Source of the DNA: Patescibacteria group bacterium
GTDB lineage: Bacteria; Patescibacteriota; Minisyncoccia; Phycocordibacterales; SIBU01
DNA length: 6,117 bases
Reading direction: 5' to 3'
NCBI GenBank assembly: GCA_018968805.1
Contig: JAGWZX010000042.1
Span: 1-6,117 of the forward strand
Below the pieces are notes generated by a model. It ran no database searches and was not told the DNA's origin. It saw only the letters and a program-made list of their open reading frames with translations. This document shows positions 1 to 6,117 of the stretch, piece by piece. The position numbers and the translations under genes are program-made. Numbering within the stretch: the first letter of the stretch is position 1; every line of letters begins with the position of its first letter.

Positions 1-97
1 CGCCAAACTGCGAGCAAGAATGCACGCTCCACTTGCCCGACCAGACTTTCACCCAATCGGAATTTTCTTTGAAATTATCCAGGTTAACCGATGTCAT
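1..97 (-). CDS. 5' end of an unrecognised gene, cut by the window edge
   Basis: An ATG at 97-95 overlaps the TGA stop of the upstream 6-phosphogluconate dehydrogenase gene as ATGA, the usual layout for translationally coupled operon genes. From there the frame stays open for 32 codons to the window edge. The peptide begins MTSVNLDNFKENSDW and continues with a Trp-, Ser- and Lys-rich stretch (VKVWSGKWSVHS). It has no signal peptide and no motif I recognise. The position after zwf and gnd would suit a pentose phosphate or sugar enzyme, but these residues do not look like the N-terminus of 6-phosphogluconolactonase. The evidence is the stop/start overlap and the open frame only; with 32 codons the frame could be fortuitous. 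Confidence 0.5.
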   Translation of the reverse strand, partial: MTSVNLDNFKENSDWVKVWSGKWSVHSCSQFG

Positions 98-999
98 TTC
101 TTTTTGAAATCATGCCCGCCGAATTGGTGGCGGAGGATGGAAAGAATTTTGCCGGTGTAAGAGGGCTTCTTGGCCGAAGCGACGCGGAATTTGAAGGCTT
201 CCAGAATCACCGGCACCGCAACGCCGAGATCTTTGGCCGCGTTAATAGTCCACTCGCCTTCGCCGGTGTGAGCTACCGTTGCCGAAGCGTCATCCAACTC
301 GGCGCCGTACTTTTCGTAAGCACCCTGAAGCCAGCCTGTCAGGCGCGACCCAATGACACTTTGATGGTTGTATAGGTTGGCCGCTTTTTCCAAATCAATT
401 TTGAATTCGGAAGCGCGTAGCACCGAGAAACCTTCGGCTAAGGCTTGCATCATACCGTATTCAATGCCGTTGTGAACCATTTTGACGAAATGTCCCGCAC
501 CAGCTTTGCCCATGTAAGCGTAAGCGCCTTCGGCCGCCAAATCTTCAAACAAACTTTTGTACTTTTCGTAAAGGGCTTTTGGGCCGCCGACCATGACGCA
601 GGCGCCGTAGCGCGCCCCTTTGGGCCCGCCCGAAATACCGGCGTCTAGAAATCCGATTCCCTTTTTGGTTAGGTCGGCGGCCCGCCGCACCGAATCTTTG
701 TAAAAAGAATTGCCGCCGTCAATCACCGTATCGCCCCGTTCCAAATGCTTCACCAATTCACGTAGGACTTCATCCACGCCGTTATTGGACACCATGAGCC
801 AAACTGTTCTCGGCTTTGGCAAATCGTTAATCAATTCCTCAACCGAATCCGCCACCGGTACGCCGACCTTGGCCGCCTTTTCGCGCGATTCGCGCGAGCG
901 ATTGTAGGCCAAAACATCATAGCCCTTCTCGCGCATCCGGAGCGCCATGTTTAAGCCCATCTTGCCGAGGCCGATGTAGCCGATTTTGAGTTTATTCAT
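94..999 (-). CDS. gnd: 6-phosphogluconate dehydrogenase, decarboxylating, short type
   Basis: Oxidatively decarboxylates 6-phosphogluconate to ribulose 5-phosphate, reducing NAD(P)+; cytoplasmic, second dehydrogenase of the oxidative pentose phosphate pathway. Numbering from the ATG at 999 (301 aa): Rossmann motif GYIGLGKMG at 7-15; NRS at 33-35 where the cofactor ribose lies, which suggests NADP preference (inference); DGGNS at 94-98; substrate loop GISGGPKGARYG at 121-132; catalytic stretch FVKMVHNGIEYGMMQ at 171-185, with the expected Lys173, Asn177 and Glu180; and C-terminal FGGH at 293-296. About 300 residues is the normal size of the short bacterial form (the long form is about 470). 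An in-frame ATG at 1008 would add MRH; I prefer 999 because a CATAAT hexamer lies 7 bases before it and the family normally starts close to the Rossmann strand. It follows zwf and overlaps the next gene by ATGA. Confidence 0.95.
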   Translation of the reverse strand: MNKLKIGYIGLGKMGLNMALRMREKGYDVLAYNRSRESREKAAKVGVPVADSVEELINDLPKPRTVWLMVSNNGVDEVLRELVKHLERGDTVIDGGNSFYKDSVRRAADLTKKGIGFLDAGISGGPKGARYGACVMVGGPKALYEKYKSLFEDLAAEGAYAYMGKAGAGHFVKMVHNGIEYGMMQALAEGFSVLRASEFKIDLEKAANLYNHQSVIGSRLTGWLQGAYEKYGAELDDASATVAHTGEGEWTINAAKDLGVAVPVILEAFKFRVASAKKPSYTGKILSILRHQFGGHDFKKK

Positions 1000-1048
1000 G
1001 TGTCTCATTATGGCTCAATAGAAACAGTTCCACAAGCTTGCCGAGATC
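992..1048 (-). other. Out-of-frame continuation of zwf (possible frameshifted C-terminus)
   Basis: Directly at the zwf TGA (1049-1047), the frame one base further on is open for 18 codons (DLGKLVELFLLSHNETHE) and ends at TAA 994-992, which overlaps the preferred gnd ATG as ATGAATAA. Glucose-6-phosphate dehydrogenases usually continue past the conserved Tyr with a Gly-Ser-x-Gly-Pro segment and an Asp-x-Leu-Leu helix. The annotated frame loses this and stops, whereas the shifted frame supplies a DLGKLVEL stretch of that character. The exact slip point cannot be fixed; it lies somewhere around 1047-1066. A natural indel, an assembly error or a divergent tail are all possible. Confidence 0.35.
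1007..1035 (-). promoter_or_regulatory. Possible promoter of gnd with -10 abutting the start
   Basis: CATAAT (1012-1007, 5 of 6 to TATAAT) ends 7 bases before the gnd ATG at 999. A weak -35 (TTGTGG, 1035-1030, TTG matching) lies 17 bases upstream. No Shine-Dalgarno is present. If used, transcription would begin at or next to the ATG. It overlaps the possible zwf tail, so it would be an internal operon promoter. Weakest of the three similar sites in the window. Confidence 0.22.
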
Positions 1049-2408
1049 AGAATGGTGATTTTGGCATTGTGTTGCAACAGTATTGGGTAAGCGGCAAATT
1101 TCGCCAGGAATCAAGAATGGGTGTAATTATGCGCCATTCGGCTTGCACTTCTTCCGTTGAAGTAAAACGAGTTTGGTCACCGAGGACAGCATCGAGCAAA
1201 ACCTGTTCGTAGGCGTCCGTTTTCTTTTTGCCGGATTTTGCGGAGACAAAAGGAATACGCTTGCCTTCTTTTGTGAGTATCGTTATTTCTTCCTCGGGCT
1301 GAATTTTGAAATGGATTGACTGCGCCGCGTTTATGACGCCATTCATCGCAAACTTCTCCGGTTTTTTGAAAGTAACCGTGATTTCCGCCCGCGATTCCGG
1401 CAAACATTTGCCGCTCTCTAAAATGAACGGCACGCCCTGCCAGCGCGGAGAGCCGAGCGCCAGTTCCAATTTGAAATAGGTATCGGTTGTGGAACCTGGA
1501 GCCACGCCTTTTTCTTTCTTATAGCCCTCGTACTGAGCACGGAAAGATTTTGTGCAAACGAAAGACTGGAGCGGTGAGGCGCGGGAGCGCCGCACCGCTT
1601 CCCCCGCGATACTTTCCGGTTTTTCCATGGCTACGAGCGCCGCCATCTGCAAGGCGTGATTCTGACCGACATCGCGCAAAGCCCCGAGCGCGTCGTAGAA
1701 CGCGCCTCGGCCGGAAGCGTCGCCTTTCTCTAGGAGTTGAACTGATACCTCCCTAATATGTTTTCCATTCCAAACTTGTTCAAAAATGCCATCTGCAAAT
1801 CGGAAAGTAATAATATCGCGCAAAACCTCTTTGGTAAGATAGTGGTCAATGCGAAAAATTTGATTTTCAGAAAACAGCTCGGCGAGCAAGCGGTCGATAC
1901 TGTCCGCCTCATTGGCGTTACTGCCGAACGGCTTTTCCACGAGAATGCGGGTCCACCCGGGTTCACCGCCGTCCTTCGTCGGATCGCAGGGAATGGCCAG
2001 ACCGGACAAAGAAATGTGGCGCAAAATCGTTTCGTATGAAGAGGGAGGCGTGGCCAAATAAAAAAGCTTGTTCATGCACACGCCTACTTCCGTATCAAAC
2101 TCTCCCAGACGCTCCGCCATCTTCTCATAGCCGGCAGAAGTGTTCAAATCGCCCTCAACATAAAAAACCCGGGAAAGAAAATCGGAAAGATGTTTTGGCG
2201 GGGCCGCTCCCGCGGCCGCGCCAAACACCTCCTTAAAAAAATCCCGAAATTCAGCATCATCCCAAGGTCGGCGCGAGAAAGCCACAACCCGAAAGACTTG
2301 CGGCAACAAACCTCCTTGAAAAAGCCGCCATGATGCCGGCGCCAGTTTCTTGCGGAACAAATCTCCGGTCGCGCCGAAAATGACAAACGTGGTGGGATTG
2401 ATCTTCAT
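1047..2408 (-). CDS. zwf: Glucose-6-phosphate 1-dehydrogenase
   Basis: Oxidises glucose 6-phosphate to 6-phosphogluconolactone with NADP+ as the entry step of the oxidative pentose phosphate pathway; cytoplasmic. The 453-residue product has the nucleotide-binding GATGDLFRKKLAPA at 12-25, FSRR at 44-47 (the Arg after the second strand is where the family holds the NADP 2'-phosphate), LVEKPFG at 156-162, the active-site signature RIDHYLTKE at 186-194, and GALRDVGQNH at 242-251 with the catalytic His251. The FEQVWN stretch at 209-214 is also typical. The ATG at 2408 has no good Shine-Dalgarno but sits just after TGATACAAT. The product is about 25-30 residues shorter than usual and the end (YCCNTMPKSPF) lacks the expected Gly-Ser-x-Gly-Pro tail, suggesting a late frameshift. 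Two strong palindromes lie inside the gene and encode residues 62-72 (FGAAAGAAPPK) and 270-280. The gene is followed by gnd. Confidence 0.95.
   Translation of the reverse strand: MKINPTTFVIFGATGDLFRKKLAPASWRLFQGGLLPQVFRVVAFSRRPWDDAEFRDFFKEVFGAAAGAAPPKHLSDFLSRVFYVEGDLNTSAGYEKMAERLGEFDTEVGVCMNKLFYLATPPSSYETILRHISLSGLAIPCDPTKDGGEPGWTRILVEKPFGSNANEADSIDRLLAELFSENQIFRIDHYLTKEVLRDIITFRFADGIFEQVWNGKHIREVSVQLLEKGDASGRGAFYDALGALRDVGQNHALQMAALVAMEKPESIAGEAVRRSRASPLQSFVCTKSFRAQYEGYKKEKGVAPGSTTDTYFKLELALGSPRWQGVPFILESGKCLPESRAEITVTFKKPEKFAMNGVINAAQSIHFKIQPEEEITILTKEGKRIPFVSAKSGKKKTDAYEQVLLDAVLGDQTRFTSTEEVQAEWRIITPILDSWRNLPLTQYCCNTMPKSPF
1570..1599. repeat. GC-rich imperfect palindrome A inside zwf
   Basis: On the plus strand AGCGGTG (1570-1576) pairs with CACCGCT (1593-1599); a single A/G mismatch (1577/1592) follows, then GGCGC (1578-1582) pairs with GCGCC (1587-1591) around the tetraloop GGGA (1583-1586). 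A G-T and a G-C pair extend the outer stem to 1568-1601. It is translated within Zwf as EAVRRSRASPL (270-280). It shares layout, loop and the word CGCGGGAGCG with palindrome B (2194-2225). Confidence 0.7.
2194..2225. repeat. GC-rich imperfect palindrome B inside zwf
   Basis: On the plus strand TTTGGCG (2194-2200) pairs with CGCCAAA (2219-2225); one mismatch (G2201/G2218) follows, then GGCCGC (2202-2207) pairs with GCGGCC (2212-2217) around TCCC (2208-2211), which reads GGGA on the minus strand. It encodes exactly FGAAAGAAPPK, an Ala/Pro-rich linker in a length-variable part of the family, as if the element had been inserted in frame. Same architecture as palindrome A, in the opposite orientation. 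Confidence 0.7.
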
Positions 2409-2414
2409 CTTGCC

Positions 2415-2443
2415 ATTGTATCAGAATCAGTCGCGGCTTTGAA
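2415..2443 (-). promoter_or_regulatory. Putative zwf promoter, extended -10 next to the ATG
   Basis: TACAAT (2420-2415, 5 of 6 to TATAAT) is preceded by TGA, giving an extended -10. TTCAAA (2443-2438, 4 of 6 to TTGACA) lies exactly 17 bases upstream. The hexamer ends 6 bases before the zwf ATG at 2408, so a transcript would start at about the ATG and be leaderless. The site overlaps the 3' end of the upstream membrane-protein gene. Confidence 0.42.
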
Positions 2444-3467
2444 CTGTCTCGCTGGCGACATCGCGCCGGTTAAAAAACAAACTATCGAGCGAAAACGCCT
2501 CGGGTTTAACAAGCAGAGAAAGCGAGATGCCGTAAAGCATCAGATGCGGCCAGACCAGTTCGCGGAAATAAAGGAGCGACAAGGTAATGTAGAACAAGCT
2601 GATTAAAACCGTCAAGCGCACTTCAAAACCGAAAATCAGGAATAATCCGATAGCCAGTTCGGCCAAGCCGCCGCCAAGCGCGACCAAAAGCGGGTCGCTC
2701 GGGAAAAGCCAGTGGAATTGCGTAAGATGCCAGTCGTTGATTACCCGAAGCGTCAATTCCGGATGAAGGAATTTTACCGTCACGGCGGCGTAAGAAAGAG
2801 CCAAACCGTAAAAAATCCGAACGATAGCAGTCTCATATTTCCGAAATTCGGGGAAACGTTTGAGCGGCCCGAAAATAAGCCGGTCAAAAGACAAAAAACG
2901 CGTGCCGAAAAGAATTAACACGATAATTTCACCGAGGTAATTTAAGTATGTGGCAAGGTAAAGACCAAAAACGGCAAAACCCAGCGAAAAAAGCAGCAAA
3001 GAAATCAAACCGGCGACTTCGGTCAGAATCCCGAATAAAATCATGAAGCTTACCGCGAACAAAAGCGCCCGAACCGTCCAAGCGAACGGCATACTGCCGA
3101 TCGGCAACTCCGGACCGAGAAAACTCCAAGAATACGCGGAAAAGAAAAATGAAGCGGCAATGGACAAACGGACAATCAATGGGCCGAAATGATCCAGCTT
3201 TTCCAAATTGTTATGGAAAGACCCGCCTAAACGGCTCCGCCGAAACCAGAAATTCAGGGCGTAAACCGCCAAGACAGCCAGAGTAATTTCCAAAGTGAGC
3301 TTTAAATCGTCAGGATTTTTCAGAGCATGGAGAGAATAAAAACTGATGCTTCCCCGCATATTCTGCCAAAAAAAATCCGAGGGCAAAACGTAGGCCTCAT
3401 GAGCAAACGCCAACCCTGGCAAGAAAATCGCCGCGAGACCGGCAAAAACGCGCAATAGTTTTTTCAT
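2427..3467 (-). CDS. Membrane protein with signal peptide and two DoxX-like repeats
   Basis: Predicted 346-residue polytopic membrane protein; substrate and reaction unknown. An N-terminal signal peptide (KKLLRVFAGLAAIFLPGLAFA) has a likely cleavage site after Ala22, leaving a mature N-terminus HEAYVLP outside the cytoplasm. Hydrophobic segments follow at about 57-76, 96-115, 130-148, 150-174, 177-197, 212-230, 258-280, 282-300 and 305-320. Two halves resemble each other: IVRLSIAASFFFSAYS...FLGPEL near 98-121 and IVRIFYGLALSYAAVT...FLHPEL near 215-238, a pattern like tandem DoxX/DoxD four-helix domains. The family call rests on hydrophobicity pattern, the VR motif and the repeat, so it is tentative. 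The frame is open upstream to 3560, but ATG 3467 gives a clean signal peptide and begins 5 bases after the kinase stop. It lies between the nucleoside kinase and zwf. Confidence 0.8.
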   Translation of the reverse strand: MKKLLRVFAGLAAIFLPGLAFAHEAYVLPSDFFWQNMRGSISFYSLHALKNPDDLKLTLEITLAVLAVYALNFWFRRSRLGGSFHNNLEKLDHFGPLIVRLSIAASFFFSAYSWSFLGPELPIGSMPFAWTVRALLFAVSFMILFGILTEVAGLISLLLFSLGFAVFGLYLATYLNYLGEIIVLILFGTRFLSFDRLIFGPLKRFPEFRKYETAIVRIFYGLALSYAAVTVKFLHPELTLRVINDWHLTQFHWLFPSDPLLVALGGGLAELAIGLFLIFGFEVRLTVLISLFYITLSLLYFRELVWPHLMLYGISLSLLVKPEAFSLDSLFFNRRDVASETVQSRD

Positions 3468-3472
3468 AGAAA

Positions 3473-4408
3473 CTATTGTATCTCTTCCCTGCTGAGTTTG
3501 TAAGTCTGGCCGCCCGCCGTTTCTACACTGCGCGCACCGAGAATCGCGCCGATACGGCACGCTTCGGAGAGCGTTTTGCCCCGGAGAAGTCCGTACATTA
3601 ATCCGGCGCGATAAGCGTCGCCCGCACCGGTAACTTCCGCCACTTTTCTGGGTTTGACCGCGGCAATTTTAGTCGCGCCATTCGGTTCATGCAAAACACT
3701 GCCCGAAGCGCCACGCGTTTCAATCACCGCCTTGGGGCCACGGGGGAAAATGTCTTTGACTGTACCCTCAAGAGTGCCGAGCGCTTGCCGCAATTCCACA
3801 TCGTTGACAATAAAAATGTCGGCAAGTGAAAGCGCCTGCTTCAGTTGTTTTTTGCTATAAAACAAGATCATTTGGCCCGGGTCAAAAATAATTTTCACTT
3901 TTTTGCCTAGCAAACCGCGCGCCGCTTTCATGTGCCGCAAAGTTACCGTCGGCGCGCCGGAAAAAATCGCCACGGACACGTCGGATAGGGTTTTTTTGCC
4001 AAACGTATCAACAATGGAAATCCTCTCAAGACTATCGTGAGCGTTGGCATGCCAAACGCCGATTTGTTCTTTCTGTTCGTCGGAAAAACCGTAAAAAGCG
4101 GCCGTGCGATTATCTTTCTCAACATGAACGCGCGGCTCCACGCCGTTGCTCTCAAGGTGCTTTTGAAAATGCGGCGCGAAATCGCGGCCGACTGCCGAGA
4201 AAAGAATCGGGTGTGCGTGGAGAAGACCGAGTCCGTAGGCAATATTGGCGCCCGTACCACCAAAAAATTCCTGTCGTTCCTTGGCTGTGAACATCAAATT
4301 CTGCCGGCCAAGTTTGCCGTTTTGCAAAACAATGCGCTCGTTAATCGTGCCGTGCACGTCAAACACAATGTCAAACGCCACCGAACCGACAACGAGGGGA
4401 CGATTCAT
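3473..4408 (-). CDS. PfkB-family nucleoside kinase, adenosine kinase-like
   Basis: ATP-dependent ribokinase-fold kinase, most likely phosphorylating adenosine (or another nucleoside) at the 5' position; cytoplasmic. From ATG 4408 (311 aa): N-terminal strand VVGSVAFDIVFDV at 6-18; first PfkB signature FFGGTGANIAYGLGLL at 48-63; SAVGRDF at 71-77; FDPGQ at 175-179; VNDVEL at 201-206; and second signature VTGAGDAYRAG at 259-269, with Asp264 as the expected catalytic base and GAGD forming the anion hole. GGTGANIAYGL and FDPGQ are typical of the archaeal/bacterial adenosine kinase group rather than fructokinases, and the ahcY neighbour, whose product is adenosine, supports this. Sugar or broad nucleoside specificity cannot be excluded. 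A TTG at 4417 would add three residues; ATG is preferred. No clear Shine-Dalgarno. It is separated from ahcY by a 107-base AT-rich spacer and from the next gene by 5 bases. Confidence 0.88.
   Translation of the reverse strand: MNRPLVVGSVAFDIVFDVHGTINERIVLQNGKLGRQNLMFTAKERQEFFGGTGANIAYGLGLLHAHPILFSAVGRDFAPHFQKHLESNGVEPRVHVEKDNRTAAFYGFSDEQKEQIGVWHANAHDSLERISIVDTFGKKTLSDVSVAIFSGAPTVTLRHMKAARGLLGKKVKIIFDPGQMILFYSKKQLKQALSLADIFIVNDVELRQALGTLEGTVKDIFPRGPKAVIETRGASGSVLHEPNGATKIAAVKPRKVAEVTGAGDAYRAGLMYGLLRGKTLSEACRIGAILGARSVETAGGQTYKLSREEIQ
3475..3503 (-). promoter_or_regulatory. Possible promoter of the DoxX-like gene
   Basis: TACAAT (3480-3475, preceded by GA as at zwf) ends 7 bases before the ATG at 3467. 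A weak -35 (TTACAA, 3503-3498, 3 of 6) lies 17 bases upstream. It lies within the last codons of the kinase gene (Ile-Gln-stop). The purine run GGGAAGAG is too far from the ATG to act as a Shine-Dalgarno. Supported mainly by repetition of the pattern at zwf and gnd. Confidence 0.28.
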
Positions 4409-4420
4409 GCTTCGCAATAA

Positions 4421-4444
4421 CTAATTACTAATATCTAATTACTA
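4421..4444. repeat. 10-bp direct repeat in the AT-rich spacer before the kinase gene
   Basis: CTAATTACTA occurs at 4421-4430 and again at 4435-4444, separated by ATAT. The first copy lies 12 bases upstream of the kinase ATG. The rest of the 4409-4515 spacer is also low complexity, with an A7 run (4444-4450) and GAAATTGAAAATTGAA-type words (about 4480-4496). The TAGATATTAGTAATTAG stretch on the minus strand could contain a -10, but no convincing -10/-35 pair can be picked. Confidence 0.65.
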
Positions 4445-4498
4445 AAAAAATCTTGAGTTTGGAAGTCATTGAAAACTAGAAATTGAAAATTGAATATT

Positions 4499-6079
<1,581 letters not shown>

Positions 6080-6083
<4 letters not shown>

Positions 6084-6115
6084 GGCACTAATCGGTCAAC
6101 TATATTCTTTATCGC
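6080..6115 (-). CDS. Possible last codons of an upstream gene (partial)
   Basis: The frame from the window edge reads AIKNIVDRLVP and ends at TGA 6082-6080, which overlaps the GTG start of the small helical protein as GTGA. Eleven codons are too few to identify anything, and a chance open frame of this length is common. The stop/start overlap is the only real support. Confidence 0.3.
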
Positions 6116-6117
6116 GG

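Noticed and set aside
877..899. Near-tandem TTCGCGCGA repeat in gnd
   Set aside because: It encodes a SRE-SRE stretch in a variable loop after the cofactor-binding strand; two 9-base copies are readily explained by slippage or codon repetition.
1040..1055. Programmed +1 frameshift at TTC-TGA at the end of zwf, like the RF2 gene
   Set aside because: The layout resembles a UGA-associated +1 site, but a tRNA-Phe sliding from UUC to UCU would pair poorly, no stimulatory Shine-Dalgarno is visible, and a metabolic enzyme has no known need for it. A simple indel is more likely.
1684..1710. Imperfect hairpin CCGAGCGCG...CGCGCCTCGG in zwf
   Set aside because: It has a bulge and an 8-base loop, encodes the strongly conserved GALRD region, and shares no core with the palindrome pair; probably incidental to GC-rich codons.
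3468..3560. N-terminal extension of the DoxX-like protein to an ATG at 3560
   Set aside because: It would overlap the kinase gene by 88 bases, add a hydrophilic Arg/Cys-rich stretch before a clean signal peptide, and is not needed, since ATG 3467 starts right after the kinase stop.
4409..4417. TTG start for the nucleoside kinase
   Set aside because: An ATG three codons later begins directly before the conserved first strand; there is no Shine-Dalgarno favouring TTG. The TTG at 5784 before ahcY was rejected on the same grounds.
6099..6117. TATAGT (6104-6099) as a promoter for the small gene, and TTGACC as a -35
   Set aside because: TATAGT has no upstream context within the window, and no acceptable -10 lies 16-18 bases after TTGACC; not enough to call.

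Overview
The window is a dense stretch of genes that all read on the minus strand; the large plus-strand open frames lie antisense to confident genes. In transcription order (from the high-coordinate end) it holds: the possible last codons of an upstream gene; a small helical protein of unknown function; S-adenosylhomocysteine hydrolase (ahcY); a 107-base AT-rich spacer; a PfkB-family nucleoside kinase resembling adenosine kinase; a polytopic membrane protein built from two DoxX-like repeats behind a signal peptide; glucose-6-phosphate dehydrogenase (zwf); a short-type 6-phosphogluconate dehydrogenase (gnd); and the first 32 codons of an unrecognised gene cut by the window edge. There are no RNA genes, CRISPR arrays, transposases or phage genes.

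The genes form two metabolic pairs. AhcY splits S-adenosylhomocysteine into homocysteine and adenosine, and the kinase next to it would remove the adenosine by phosphorylation, which pulls a reversible reaction forward. Zwf and Gnd are the two NADP-reducing dehydrogenases of the oxidative pentose phosphate branch. The lactonase that acts between them is not visible. The membrane protein sits between the pairs.

The organism is a bacterium of roughly 50% GC using the standard code (TGA ends most genes). Compact gene spacing, the short SAHH lacking the C-terminal Lys/Tyr tail, weak or absent Shine-Dalgarno sequences, and AT-rich spacers made of small repeated words suggest a Patescibacteria (CPR), perhaps Parcubacteria-like, genome. 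This is inference: no marker gene is present.

The least expected signals are not protein families. (1) Two GC-rich imperfect palindromes inside zwf share stem layout, a GGGA tetraloop and the word CGCGGGAGCG, in opposite orientations and with compensating stem changes. A degenerate relative lies in the small gene, and further strong hairpins lie in ahcY. They look like a family of short palindromic elements that tolerate being translated. (2) Three genes (doxX-like, zwf, gnd) carry a -10-like hexamer only 6-7 bases before the ATG and no Shine-Dalgarno, as expected for leaderless mRNAs. (3) The C-terminus of zwf looks frameshifted: a one-base shift restores about 18 codons that would overlap the gnd start.
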